Assembly (NCBI GenBank): GCA_030435675.1
Contig: CM059622.1
Span: forward strand, 9,672,001 to 9,736,000
Length of the DNA stretch: 64,000 nucleotides
Source of the DNA: Steinernema hermaphroditum
Taxonomy: Eukaryota > Nematoda > Chromadorea > Rhabditida > Steinernematidae
Direction of reading: 5' to 3'
Under the pieces are notes generated by a model. It was not told where the DNA came from. It did no database searches and was given only the letters and a program-made list of their open reading frames with translations. A program made the position numbers and the translations under genes. Positions within the stretch are counted from its first letter, which is position 1. The number at the start of each line of letters is the position of its first letter. Shown piece by piece: positions 9,847-21,829 of the stretch.

Positions 9847-12371
9847 CACGGCTGCATCGATCCTGCAAGGAATCCGAGGAGTGCGCGCCGTAATTGAGAC
9901 AATCGATGCCACGGAATCGCGTCACTTTCACAGCATGTAATCCCAAACACGCTTAACCGCGCTCGCACCTCACACTGGCATCTGCACTCAAGATTCCCCT
10001 TGGCCTGGAACTGGAAGACTTTTCGAAAGAGGTGCGCTTCTGCTGATATGAGGCGCTCCTAAGACGAGCGATGTGGCCCGCGCAATCCTAGGCGGCTGAG
10101 AGGGTGGTCGAGGCGGTAGGCACACACTAATTAAGCACTTCTTGTGGCGCTTCTGCGGACCAGAGCGGACGACTCCGCCGCGAGTCGTACGGCCGCGACC
10201 GCGACCGCGCGTGCGTCGCAATTCGCCTCTGTACCGCTGGCGTTAGGCGTGCACAGCGGCGAACGCGGTCGCCGAACAGTGTGGCGAAAAACGGTCCGGT
10301 GTCACAACGTTGCGACTGCCGCCAGCGCGGGCCGATCATATGTTTGTCGAGCGGGTTCCCTGCGGCCGCCACCAGGCGACGACCCGGGAGGTAGGGCTGC
10401 GCGTGGTCATCGCGCGTCGGAATGTTGCATCGGAAGGCGCTTCGGGCGTCGAGAAGGGACGCACGGAGGCACGAAGGACGCGGCGATTCTTGCGTTATCT
10501 CGTCGTCTTTCGGACCGAAAGAAGAGGGCGTGAAAGAGGGAGCAAGCCTGATATAAACAGGAAGGCCAAAAACGGGACGAACGAAAATAGCGATTTACTT
10601 GGAAATGTGAACGTCACCTTCCAGAAACGGAGCCTGGAGACGAGAAATCCAAGAAGCGGTCGTCGACCTTTGGTCCTGTGCTTTTTGTTCTTCGGAACGG
10701 GACCTCAGGGGCCACTCAGAGTTACGGAGGCCCGAAGTTCTGGACTTTCGGTTAATTACATAAAGAAGCATGGGAAAGACACACAAGTGGCAGAGGGGGA
10801 GTATTGGCGGGCGAGGAAACGCCTCGAGTGCAAGCGAGTCGCTCGGCGAAACTAGTCCACTCGAACGTGGGAAAGAGAAAACAGAAGTCATGACGTCCTC
10901 CGGGCCAGAAGAATGTACCGACGGAGTTGCCCTTTGGGGACTATTCTGGATTGGGGCTGTCAGCGGAGTGTCGTGTAGCCATCTCTTTTTGAAGGCGTCA
11001 TGCGCTGAGGGGAACAAACAACACTTTCTTCGCAGAATCTAAAGAACAACAATCGATAACGTCGCCAATGATCAGAACGTGATCGGGAGGGCGTCGCTTC
11101 GCCTTTTCCGCCGCGGGCTCTGCGCCCGAGAGATCTAAATGCAGAGACGATCAGGAAGTGGCGACTTCTGGGAAACTTCTCGCTGTCAGTCGTCTCTCTC
11201 ATGGCATTCTCAGTTGTACAAAGTACGTGCAATTCTAAGGGGGTTTACACACAGCGAGCAGTTGTGTTCCACATTCTGGCACAGGGAGACAATCAAAGAA
11301 AGGCCTCCAGTCTTCTGGAATCGGGACTCCCTTCTACTTGCCTTCGATTGCGAGGCTACGAAGAAAGCGGCAACGACCATAGGAATCTTTAGAAATTCCT
11401 ATTATACAATCCGCTCTGACGCCGTTCTTTACGGACAAAAGGAGCGCGAAACGTAAAAAAACGAAATGCGTTTGTAACTACTACAGGGTGCGGCAGAAGT
11501 TCTGTGACGCCGAAAATCGATCATATCTCGAAGCGGTTAGCGAATTAAAACAAGCAACATATATCACAAGAAAGGATATCACCGACTCAGTTCGACGTGA
11601 CAACATTCTGAAGCCGTCTGAGCAATGTCATCTTCACATATGGAAAGGTTTTTTACGGTGTAGCCGTTCCACAACGCACCGAATCACCATCAGATTATCA
11701 AGAAAGGCTCACCGAAGACTGTGCAGATGGAAGATTGACCCTCCAACAACCCCGATATGAACCCTTTGGATTTCGCGGTGTGGAGCATCTTGGAGGAGAT
11801 GGCCTGCCGAGTTCGCCACGCAACAATCAACTCGGTGAAGAGGGCTCTCCAGAAGGCAGGGGACGAAATTTCAATCGAAACTCTTGCGGCCACGGTCAAA
11901 AATTTTCCAAAGTGTTTGGAGCCCTGAATCGCGGCAAAATGTTGCCACGTGGAACTGAGTCGGTGAAATCTTTTTTGCTCTTTCTTATAACATACATGTT
12001 GCTTGTTTTATTTCGGACATCGCTTTGAGATATGAGTGATTTTCGGCGTCACAGAACTTCTGCTGCACCCACGTTTTGGATCCATGCACATAAAGGCGAT
12101 CCAAAACGTGCTCTATGAGTGTTCTACCGTGGACACGTTGTGTGTTTGTTGCCACTGAGGAACGAGGAACGGGCCCTTCGGTTACTCTTGCTAGGCGACG
12201 CCCTTCAAAGACCCGTTGCGGGCTGACTCCCTTACGGTGTCATGCAGCGTCCCACAGGTCCAAAAGTAGTACTGTGCTTTGGCTTCCAGATCCGCTGTCT
12301 TCGTAATGATGCTCCTCCTTTACATGCGAAGCTTTATACAGACCCGTTTCACTCGACGCGTACAGTAAATA
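9847..12371. other. Intergenic region with a mariner-type relic
   Basis: About 2.5 kb lies between the ENL-type start and the TMTC stop. Roughly 10.1-10.5 kb is very GC-rich and may be promoter sequence. A mariner-type element remnant occupies 11484-12070. A 181-residue open frame at 10310-10855 (+) has no ATG-linked domain, is basic and low in complexity, and is not called as a gene. The rest shows nothing I can name. Confidence 0.45.
11484..12070 (+). mobile_element. Decayed Tc1/mariner-superfamily element
   Basis: The element begins CAGGGTGCGGCAGAAG, directly after a TA, and ends with the inverted copy at 12070. The inverted repeats are about 90 bp with scattered differences. The interior keeps the C-terminal part of a transposase from about 11751: PDMNPLDFAVWSILEE, matching the PDxNPxDxxxW block around the last catalytic acid of mariner-type transposases, followed by about 45 residues to a stop. 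The upstream catalytic region is deleted or scrambled, so the copy is dead. The right-hand TA is not preserved (CACCCACG), suggesting an altered end. Confidence 0.8.
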
Positions 12372-15300
12372 CTACAGTAATTTCATCTTCTTTTGCAGTC
12401 TCCGAAGTCTCTCCCCAACTTTAACATGACCGAGGTTCATTTCGCTTGCTTTCTGGTAGGCTTCAATGGCTTTCCGGGGCTTCTTCCACCGCTCGTAGAG
12501 CACTCCTAAACACGCGATTCAGGAGATCTCCCGGTCCACCTGACCTACCTAGATTCATCCTGTAGAGCGCGTTCTCCGGTCGCGATTCCACCAGAGAGAG
12601 GAGGTTCCGTTCCGCCTCGACGAACTTCCGCAGCTTCGCCTGGCAGAGAGCGAGCTGGAACTTGACGGGCTCCGCGTTGCCCAGTGGCTGCTCCAACGCC
12701 GTCTTCGCCAGGAACTCGACTTCGGAGCACTCGTTCTGCTCGTCCAGCACTACGAGCAGATTTGTCCACGACATGTGGTGGTTCGGCTGTATTCTAGAAG
12801 ACTCTCGATACTCTCATCCGGGTGGATGTGGACCTACAGCGTCGCGTTCCTCCAGCACCGTTCCGCCTCCACGTACCGTTTCTGCTTCAAATAGAGATTT
12901 CCTAAATGGACTCCGTTCAATGTGGGCATCTGGTGAATTCTACTGTATTCTGGACATGTAGTAGCCAAGCACCTGCTGGGAAAGGACCGCTGTGCAAAGG
13001 AAGACTCACCCAGGTTGAAGTAGGCGTCGGCGTTACGGGGCCGCAAGCGCAACGCGTTGGCGAGACTGCGCTCGGCCCTACCGTAGTCCCCGATAGCCAT
13101 TTGGTTGACGCCGAGGTTCATCCAGGCGGTAGCGAAGTGGCCGTTGGCGGAGACGGACTTCTGGAGAAGGCGGATGGCGCCATCGCGGTCTCCTCGCCGC
13201 TCCAGGAGGTTCGCCATGTTGTTCAGCGCCTGCTCATAATCGGGCCGCAGCGAGAGTGCGCTACGGTAGCTCTTCTCGGCGGAAGCGAAGTCGCCGCCGT
13301 CGGCCAGTGCCTTCCCCAGGTTGTAGTGGATTTTGGCGTTGTTGGGACAGACGGCGAGACCCGCGGCGAAGAGCTCTTTCTCGGTGCGCCACTCGAAGGA
13401 CCTCTGGAATCGCCGCTTTGTGGAAATACACGCGTAGGGGGAGAGTACCGAGATGCATTTGGAGACCATGAGGATGCAGGCGATGCTGGCCAGCTGCTTG
13501 ACCTTCGGCGACCCGATGCTCGCCTCCAGGCGGTGCAGCAGGGTCCCGACGAGAAGGCAGAAGCCCACGGAGGGGACGTAGAGGACACGCTCGGCGACGA
13601 CGAAGCCGACGGAGACAACGTTGGTGGCCGGGAGGAAGGCAAGGAACGTCCAGCCGAGGGAGAAGAAGGCCAGGGAGAACTCCGGCACCGACAGACGCTC
13701 CTTCAGAAGGAGAAGGGAGGCTCCCAGGACGGGGTACGTTGCGAAGAACAGTAGCCGGGGGTCTCGCAGCGATGTGATTAAGGGAATGCACCCCATGGAG
13801 TAGTCGAAACAGAGGTCGCGAGGGAAGATCAGAAGCCAGAGGTTGATCAGGTATTGGTAGAAGTAGTTGGCGACCTAGAGAGATACCGTAGTGCAAGGAA
13901 GCACGTCACCGGCGATCAAACGTACCCTAACCGGGAGGTCCTCGTGGAAGGCGGCTGGATTGTCGAGTTTGCTGAACCTCGGGTACTGGAAGCCGTTGAT
14001 CCAGAGGCGCACAAAGCAGAGGAACACGAGAAAGAGCCCGCAGAAGATCGTCCGTTTCCGCACCCTGGCGACGGTTCTGTCGTTGTTGTTGGCGTCCGTT
14101 GAGGCAACTCCAGGCCTCAGGATGTCGTACAACACAGAAATCGCCTGGAGGACACTGTAGAGACCGCAGGTGGGCCTGCATTTACCAGGAAGGTGACTCC
14201 CTGCTCCTTGGAGAATGTGCTGAGGACGAGCAGAGAGGCGAAGAGGAGCGTCTTCGTCCTCGAGAAGCGCTCCTCGCAGCGAGTGTAGAGGAGGAGCGCC
14301 AGAAGGCCGAAGCAGGCCATGAGCAGTTCTGCGCGACCCACCACGTTCGCCACGGCCTCTGAGTGGATGGGGTGTACGCCGAAGAGGAGCGCCGCGTAGA
14401 AGGCCACGTTGGCGGAGACGCCGAACCTTCTGCAGAGCTGCGCGAGGAGGCCGAGCAGAAGGAGGCTGACGGCGACGTGGAGGACGACATTCGCCGCGTG
14501 GAAGGGCAGCGGAGAGGGCGAGAAGACGCGGTTCAGCCTGCAACGTCTCCGGTTAGACGAAGCTACGTGGACTCGGTAGGTCTGGAGCGTCTATGACATA
14601 AGCCTGTCCTCGCCTGAAGAAGCACCAGATGGATCACACCGCTAAAACTGACTCGTCTCCGATTCTGGCGGATTCTTGGAGTGTTGGGCTCGAAATGTTT
14701 CCTCCTTTTGTTTGTCCCTCGGCGTAGTAATTACGTCAACTTATGGAAATTGCGAGTTGAGCGCCCCCGAAGGAGTCCTCTCGGAGCGTCGAGAGGACCA
14801 ATCGGCGCCGAGTGGATGCGCCTCTGAGGGCATTGGCGACGGCGCCAAATTGGTCCTTGGGCCTCGAAGGGCCGTGTGATTTATGAGGACCTGGGCTTCG
14901 GGAACAAATCCCGGCGCTTCTGCCTGAGCCTTCCGAAAAGAGTCAGGGCTGCGCGGCCTTGTCCGCCATCCGCAAATTGCCAAACAAAGCGGCGAACAAA
15001 GGGCGCCACTTCGGGAGGCCGGGATCAAGGCCGTCTCCAAAAATGCCCTTCCCGGAGTTGCCGGACGAGGTCCTAATCGCCCGGATCGAAATTGGATTCA
15101 CGTTGACTCGGCAAATATTTGCGCAGTCGACATATGGCGCACCCTTAAGCGCGGCCTCGATATTACATGGCCTTTAATTGGATGGTATCGGGTCGTCTCC
15201 GAGGCGCCGAAAGGAAATGGGACCGTCGGAGCTAACGGCCTCCGAATGTATTTGTGCACTCCTAGCACAAGGTTACCATATTCATGGATTGGCCGAGCGT

Positions 15301-15674
15301 TATGACTGCGTAATGTATGTAAATCTGGGCGATCGCCTCTCTCACGCACCATTAGGCGCCGTCGAACGACCCTTTGTCCCCAGGGAACCCAGAAGAAGGA
15401 CTCACAGGAAAGTGAACGTGGTCACGGGCCTGAAGGACTTGTGGCTCTCGGGCGCCCGCACGTCGCGGCCCCAGAAGTCCGTCTTCAGAAGGCCCACGAG
15501 GTCCATTTGCTGCACCACCGGGTTCCGCACGATCGCCTCGGCGTCGTCGAAGACGAAGTGGCCGTCGAGGCTCGGCAAGAAGCATACGGTAGCTGCCGTG
15601 GCGACCAGAAGCCACTGCTTCGCGGAGACGACGTCGGAGGCGCTCCGCGGCGGAGATCGAGGACGTTTTCGCAT
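12372..15674 (-). CDS. TMTC-family membrane TPR protein (O-mannosyltransferase type)
   Basis: TMTC proteins are ER multipass proteins that O-mannosylate cadherins and carry lumenal TPR repeats. Exons 15406-15674, 14186-14537, 13926-14144, 13449-13874, 13010-13403, 12838-12901, 12549-12793 and 12372-12505 give 700 residues. Family marks: LDGHFVFDDAEAIVRN and DFWG near the N-terminus, FGVHPIHSEAVANVVGRAE, FSKEQGVTFL, LCFDYSMGCIPLI, and AERVLYVPSVGFCLL. Several hydrophobic segments follow, then TPR units from about residue 360 to 690 (VCPNNAKIHYNLGKAL, PDYEQALNNMANLL and others). The 868-nt first intron is the longest in the gene. The 45-nt intron at 13404-13448 is open and in frame, so its removal is inferred from alignment (CIS then RSFEWRTE). 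Which of TMTC1-4 it matches was not decided. Confidence 0.9.
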
Positions 15675-16809
15675 CTGAAATGGCGACCTTTGACCGTATG
15701 GGACATAGGCACTTGATGTGCAACGGGGGTCGAAGTGGGACCGTTTCGGGAGTGCACACTTCGGCGGCGCCTTTGGAGCGCTACTCGAGGGGCAGAGGAC
15801 GGTTATGCAATCCTTAATGGGGCGACCGACCGGGGACAAACAGGCTCCCGGACAGATGCACTAATTAGCACGTGGATGCGCGAGATTATTAATTGGGCAT
15901 AAAGGATTCGCACGTCCGGGCGACACCCCGCACTTGTAATCCCCTAATTGCAGAGATTGCGCACCCCGGACACGGGCTCCGGGTCCCGGAGGGAGGGCGG
16001 GAGGGGGGAATACCTGTGGTCCGCGCGGTGGAGCGAGTAATTGCCCACTCGGCACAAAAGCGATTATGGCGACGATTCAGAGGCGGGCTGACAAGTGGCG
16101 CTCACTGCGGGCGATATGAGCCCCTCGCACCTTAGGGCTGTGCAAAGGTGAAAACTATAAATATTTGATGGAAAAGGGAGCGCTCGACGGTCATCGGAGC
16201 CGGCGAAGGACGCCGAGGGAGGGCCGGGAGGGGCGGGGCTCGAGACAGGAGGGAGGATCTAGAAGAGCGAATTATTATCTCGGCCGGGAACTATCAATCA
16301 ACACGGTCTTAATTCGATTAAGCGCACAAGCTGTCGTCCGCGCGCATCAAAACAACTTCCGAAGAGACACTTCTGGCCATCGTGGAGGGCATTCCGAGAT
16401 GTCGGCACATCCCAAATTGCTCCCCGGAGGGCTGACGCGAGGTCGACACCCGCTTCCGTCGTGTTTCCCGCTAATCGCCGTCGTTATTAAGTGCCTCCAG
16501 GGGTTTCCGGCACAGAAATACACATCGATCCCGGCGGCGCCTCTAATTCGCTTCGTTCACGCCAAGTTCGCCTCCCGAATCCAGCGGCGACACTTTCCCA
16601 TTCAGCCCCTTGAAGTAACGCAATTGACGCACAAAAAGGGGATCACGGCGCGGAGACCTCTGCGTCGACAATTGGGTTCCCCTGGTGGGACGAGGAGTCC
16701 ACGAAGGTCTTCCCTTTCAGACGAGGTTGTCACTCAAGTGGAACTTCATTCTCATTTGCTCAGAAATGTGATTGGGAGGTTTATGTGATGTTCTATGTAC
16801 AATTGTGAA
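15675..16809. other. Intergenic region, GC-rich
   Basis: This 1.1-kb stretch lies between the TMTC start and the NDST stop. It is GC-rich with several ATTA/TAAT-type motifs and no recognisable domain in any frame. It probably holds the TMTC promoter and the NDST 3' untranslated region. Confidence 0.45.
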
Positions 16810-19531
16810 TCAAGAAGGCCCAGATTTCTGCTGGAGCCAAACCGGTATGGAGACCCGTAAGTGAGTGAGCAGCGTGCGCAGTTCCTCGTTGTCCTCGCGG
16901 TAGATCCTGTCCAACTTGGCGCGTGTGTCGCCATCCATGTCGGGGTAGGACCGACCCTTCCCCCTGCCCAGGCAGCGCTTCGGCTTTCCCTCCTCGAAGA
17001 TACAGAAGAAGCGTTTCGCGGCGTCGTAGCGAAGGAGCCTCTGGAAGTCGACGACGGGCGGTAGGCCCAGACGCTCTGAGAGGTCGTTGAGCAGTGCTCC
17101 GGGGTCGAGGCGAAGTCTGTCGGCGTCAAGGAGGAGCAGCTGCTCCGCGGGGAAGAAATCGAGCCAGCGGAGGAGGTGGTGGGCGTAGCGCCCGGCGGTG
17201 AAGCACCTCTGTCGGACGCGGAAGGCATCGGAGCCTGGCGCAGCGTCAAAGATCTCCGCAAGGCTCAGCCTCGAGGCGACGGAGTCGTTGTGGGCGCGGA
17301 GGTGCTGGTACCAGGAGTAGGCACGGTCGGAGGGGTCCAGCAGAAGAACGACGATGCGTGTGGCGGGGAGCAACGCGGAGACGGCGCGCGGGGCGAAGGC
17401 GCTGTCGAAGTAGTTGGCCGTCTTCTCGAAGACGACGTCGACGGCGGCGCCGGCGTTCGCCTTGAACTGCTCCGCGTACCACGCGGGGCCCCTGGCGTAG
17501 TGGGGCCCGCCACCGAAGAACTGGAGCTCCTCAAAGGAGTCCTCGATGGCTACGTTCGTCGAGACGTTCGGGTGCAGAGAGAGGAACGTCGCCAGGGCCG
17601 TGGTGCCTAAAAATTAAGGACGTGAGAACCCGCTTCTGATCACCCACCCGTCTTCTGAGGTCCCACGATGACCACGTCGGGGAACCGCGTCCTGGAGCAG
17701 TTGAAGTGCGGAGGCAGGATCTTCTGGTGCTTCGGGTCCTCGCAGGCGTTCTGAAGAGAAGAGAGAGTGGCACGTGGCCTTTCCGCTTACCGTCCACACG
17801 ATCTTTCTTTCCGAGGGGTACTGCCTAAAGTAGCGGGCGGCGGCCTCCTGGGGCTCGATCCACTGGAAGGAGAGATTCGTCCAACAGTGGAGGAAGGCGA
17901 AGACGTTGCGGAAGACGAAGGCCCCGAGTCGGTCATTGGCGAAGTTCTGCTGGTGCGTCATGAAGATGGAGAACTTTCCGAGCAGGATCGAGGTGGCGAG
18001 GTCGCCGCCGAAGACGGTCTGCAGGAGCGTCGCCAGACCCCCGGGGTAGGAGTGGAAGAAGTAGGTGTGCGTGTAGAGGCCGCAGGTCTGCCGGGGGAGC
18101 ACGGCTACGCCCTCATGGACAAAGCCACGACGCTGAGAAGAGTGGAAGAAGTGGGGATACTGCTCCGTCGACGTCACATTCACACGCCACACCCTCTTCC
18201 AGGCCTCGAAGAGGGCCGGGTACACGGGGTACACGCCCGTGTGCTGCGGCGAGATCGCGTAGCCGCTCAGCAGGGGCAGCTTCATGCTCTGAAGGACAGG
18301 TGTGCGCGGGTTGAAGAAGAAGACGCACCTGTGCGAAGAGTTTGTTCTGGGTCATGATGGCCTCGAGGAAGGTGAAGTTGTGCTCCTGGACATGGTTGTG
18401 GCGCCACATGTGAGGGAACCAGAAGAACTTGCGCGCCCACTCGACGAGCAGCTCGTCACCCTTGTCCTCGTCGTCGTCGCCGTTCCGGAAGTAGAAGCCC
18501 GAGAAGCCGAGAGTGAAGGTGAAGTTACGCACATGGCTCCGCAGCTCCTCCTGCGTCCTCTCGAGGGCCTCGACGTCGCTCCGCAGCATGCGCACGCCGC
18601 TCTGGCCCACGAAGACGTCGTCGATGTCGATCTGGACGTGCCTCAGGGGGTCGCAGGCGGCCAGCTGGTGACTGTGGCCGGCCACGTAGCACATCGTATC
18701 CAGCAGGGCCATGCGTACCATCCAGTGCGTGATGTTGTGCCCAAAGACGATCCTCTCGACTCCGTCGAAACGTCCGAGGTCGCGGACGACGACGGCCCGC
18801 TCGACGCCCTTCACGTCCCGCGCCCCCAGGACGACCTCGTGGAAGCGGTCCTTCTCGAAGAGGATCCACTCGGGGAGGTCGGGGACGGGGGCGTCGAGGA
18901 TGACGCCTGTCTTCGCGATCCTCGGGATAGGGGACCGCTCGGAGAAGACGAGATCCCGAACGCGCTGGCGCTGCCGGAAGCGGAGGGGAAAGCCCTTGAC
19001 GCTGAGGCGCGTGAAGTTGCTGCTGGTACTCGGCAGGAAGGCGACGACGGGGACGTCGAAGGCGATGCAGTAGTGGTCAAGAATTCGCCGCGTCTCGGCG
19101 GCAAGGTTGATGTACTTGTAGTAGTGGTCGACGATGACGACATTGAAACGGCCCATGCCCAAGAAGGTCAGCAGCGGAAGACCGCGCCCAATGGGCTCAA
19201 CGTGGAAGGCGACGCGCACCCCCTGGAGGAACTGCGAGAGGACGCGGACGTGCCTCGAGGAAACTGAGTCCACGAGGAGGAGCGCTTTCGCGCCTTCCGT
19301 GAAATTTCCGGCGCTGCTTCTGAAGCGGGGCGCTCCATCGCCGGCTCCGGGGCCGCGGTGGGGGCACTCGTAGTCCGGAAGCCGCTGTGGGGCGAATCTG
19401 CGCACGGAGTGGGAGTTGGAGGGCGTTTCGGGGAGCACGGGAAGGTCGAAGTAGGAGAAGAGGAGCAGTACCACGGTGAGCAGGAGTAGCCACTGGAAAG
19501 TTCTGGCGAGGCGCCATCCGCCGACTGACAT
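16810..19531 (-). CDS. hst-1: Heparan sulfate N-deacetylase/N-sulfotransferase
   Basis: NDST is a bifunctional Golgi enzyme. It removes acetyl from GlcNAc in heparan sulfate and sulfates the freed amine using PAPS. Exons 18329-19531, 17791-18288, 17648-17750 and 16810-17606 give 866 residues; human NDST1 has 882. A type II anchor lies at about residues 9-31. The deacetylase region runs from about 60 to 540, with HVQIDIDDVFVG, FWFPHMWRHNH and the SGYAISPQHTGVYP block. The sulfotransferase region has the 5'-phosphosulfate loop PQKTGTTAL at about 598-606, and near the C-terminus the RCFTAGRYAHHLLRWL and KPKRCLGRGKGRSYP blocks, including the paired cysteines. All introns are short and GT-AG. Codons are very G/C-rich at third positions. 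The symbol follows the single nematode NDST gene. Confidence 0.95.
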
Positions 19532-19800
19532 CTCCGACTTCGGCGTCGTTTAGCCCATCGCGCGTGAAGCTCGGCTAAAGTTCGGATCGGAATCCCGCAA
19601 TGCACGCCTGACACAGAAATACTCTTGTGGCGGCACGAAACCGTCTCGGTGCCGAGTCTCTCAGGCACTTCCGTTCGGGACCATTGAAGCTCACTTTATT
19701 CGACGGAACAGGGGCGGAGAGTTGAGCAACGGAGGAGGCAGTGGGGCCGACTAGAAGGGGCTACGCGGGGGACCCGTTTGGCGGAGGCTAAGGACACTGG

Positions 19801-21829
19801 CTACACTAGGTTCGGCTGAAAGCTGTAGAGGGGCGGCGGCTGCTCGGTCGCCGGTAGGCGGCATCGCGTCGACGAGGAGATGCGCACGTTGGGGGGTCGC
19901 GGAAGGTCCCGGATCGGCTGCCACACCTCCGACGAGAAGGACGTCTCCGAGCACCTCCGGTGCACCTTCCCGTTCTGCTCGACGCATCTGGAAGACAATA
20001 GGACTACGATCGTCGAGGCGACCACTCACTTCTCCCCCCCGGAGGTGTGGTTGGGGCGCACCGGAGGCGGCGGCGGCGACGGCAGCGCCGCCGGGAAGGC
20101 GTTGTTGGTGCCGCGGGCGTCGACGAACTGGCCGTCGGGGACATTGTTCGCTGTCAACATCCTCCGGCGCTCCTCGGCCCTTCGGCGGACCTCTCTTCTG
20201 CTGGAGCCGCGCTGCCAGATGACGACGACGATGATGATGAGGACGAGGATGGCGATGACCGAACACGCCGACATGATGATGTGTTGGGAGTAGCCTGAAG
20301 CAGAAGATCCTAATGAAGGCTCCGGGGAACTCACAGTGCTGCTCGTCGCTGAGGTCGTTTTCGGCGCAATTCCCGACGCCGTTGCACATGAGCGTGCTAT
20401 TGATGCAGAGCCGTGTCCTCTGGGCGCAGATGTTCTGGCCGTTGTCGATGCAGAATTGGCCGCCCTGGCACGTAAAGCCCTCGCACTCGGTGATCTCGTC
20501 GTCTTGCACGAGGTCCGACACCTGCAGAGCAAGAGGATGAGCGGAAGCAGAGCACCTCTGACCTCGGTCCACACGAGTTTGAAGCCTATGGGCCGCCCCT
20601 CCTGCTTGAACTTGTCCATCTGGTGCGTCGTCGGGTAGTCCTTGGTCACAAATCTGAAAATAAAGTCCTCTCTGTTTGGTCGTTTCTGATCGACTTCGAC
20701 AGCCCCACTTTGCACAGAACCTCAATGTATCTCGTGTACGGTAGCGAGAGACGCCACTGCTGGCCCTGTGGTTAGGTAAGTGCACTCCCGGATTACCGTA
20801 TGATGATGCGATTGGCGGAGGACATGTAGGACTTCATGCCCTCCTCATTGTAGTACAGGTGGCCTCCACAGAAGCGCATCTCGATGTTTTCCCCCGTGGG
20901 CGCGGCGGCGATCTTCTTGGGGTCGACCTCATCGTGTTTGTAGCCGTCGATGATGTAGAGGGAGGCTCGTTCGCACTCGGCTGAATGTGGATTATAGACG
21001 AATCGGATTAGGGGACGCGACTCCAAATTCGATAGATATGATGGGATTATGCGTGTGGAATTGGGAACGCACCCATGGAAGAGGCGAGCTCGAGCTCCTG
21101 GAGACGGACGTAGATGCGCTTGTGGCGCTCCACGCGCACAAGCCAGTTGCAGGTGACGTTGCGGGGGTAAGTGGCCGGGAAGCCGGGGCTCGTGATCTCG
21201 CCGTTGAGGGCGCCGCGCTCTGTGCTCCCGCCGCACTCCTTCCGGTAGCGCACGTCGCGGTCGAAGTAGAGGCTCGGGGGCTCGGCGATGCGCTCTGAAG
21301 CTACCGTGTCAGAGGGGCGTTAGGGGAGGGAGCACCTTCGAGGATGAACTCGTAGCGGATACGAAAGCCGCGATGTTCGTTAGCCTGGGAGGCGGTGAAG
21401 AGGACGGTCACCTCGGCCTGCATCGTGCGGATCGGCTCCGGAATCTGGGTGCCGCAGAAGCGCTCTGTAACGTGCTCGCGGCCCTCGCGGTCCGTGATGA
21501 CAAAGACGACGAAGTCGTTCAGGCACTGCCCCGAGCGCGTCGTCTTCCCTGAACAGGCCTAGAGGGGCCGGCGCGAAGTGCCTACCTTCGAGGTCGAACT
21601 CGACGAAGGAGATGTGGATGACGAGCGCGTCGTCGCGCGACTTCAGGCGGTAGGCGCAATGGAGCGCTGGAGGGTAGCTGTCGGGGAAGGCCGGCGAGGT
21701 GATGTAGCCCCACTGGGGCCCGTCGGCCTCGATGACCACCGGCCTACAGGGCGTATCGCCGGATTCGGCGGCCACCGCCGGCCACGAGAGCGCCCAGAGT
21801 GAAGCCAGAAAGAAGTGAAGGCGTATCAT
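19801..21829 (-). CDS. NETO-like CUB/LDLa transmembrane protein (glutamate-receptor auxiliary type)
   Basis: Eight exons (21586-21829, 21336-21548, 21073-21294, 20797-20980, 20563-20653, 20335-20521, 20030-20294, 19801-19987) give 530 residues. The order is signal peptide (about 1-20), CUB1 (about 28-150, starting at C of DTPCRPVV), CUB2 (about 176-318, ECGGSTERGALNGEITSPGF), LDLa (about 331-381, six or more Cys, GNCAENDLSDEQHC) and one membrane helix (about 385-408). A cytoplasmic tail of about 120 residues is Pro/Arg-rich. Two CUBs, one LDLa and one helix is the Neto architecture; vertebrate NETO1/2, fly Neto and nematode SOL-2 bind ionotropic glutamate receptors. LEV-10 has five CUBs and fits less well. 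The splice into the helix exon keeps the last LDLa cysteine. Function is inferred from architecture. Confidence 0.85.

Noticed and set aside
10310..10855. 181-residue + frame upstream of the ENL/AF9-type gene
   Set aside because: Arg-rich low-complexity translation of GC-rich DNA, no homology recognised, no splice or leader signal.
18302..19267. 321-residue open frame on the + strand over NDST
   Set aside because: Antisense shadow; no domain, and NDST is unambiguous.
19801..21829. LEV-10 assignment for the CUB protein
   Set aside because: LEV-10 has five CUB domains; only two are present here, as in NETO/SOL-2.
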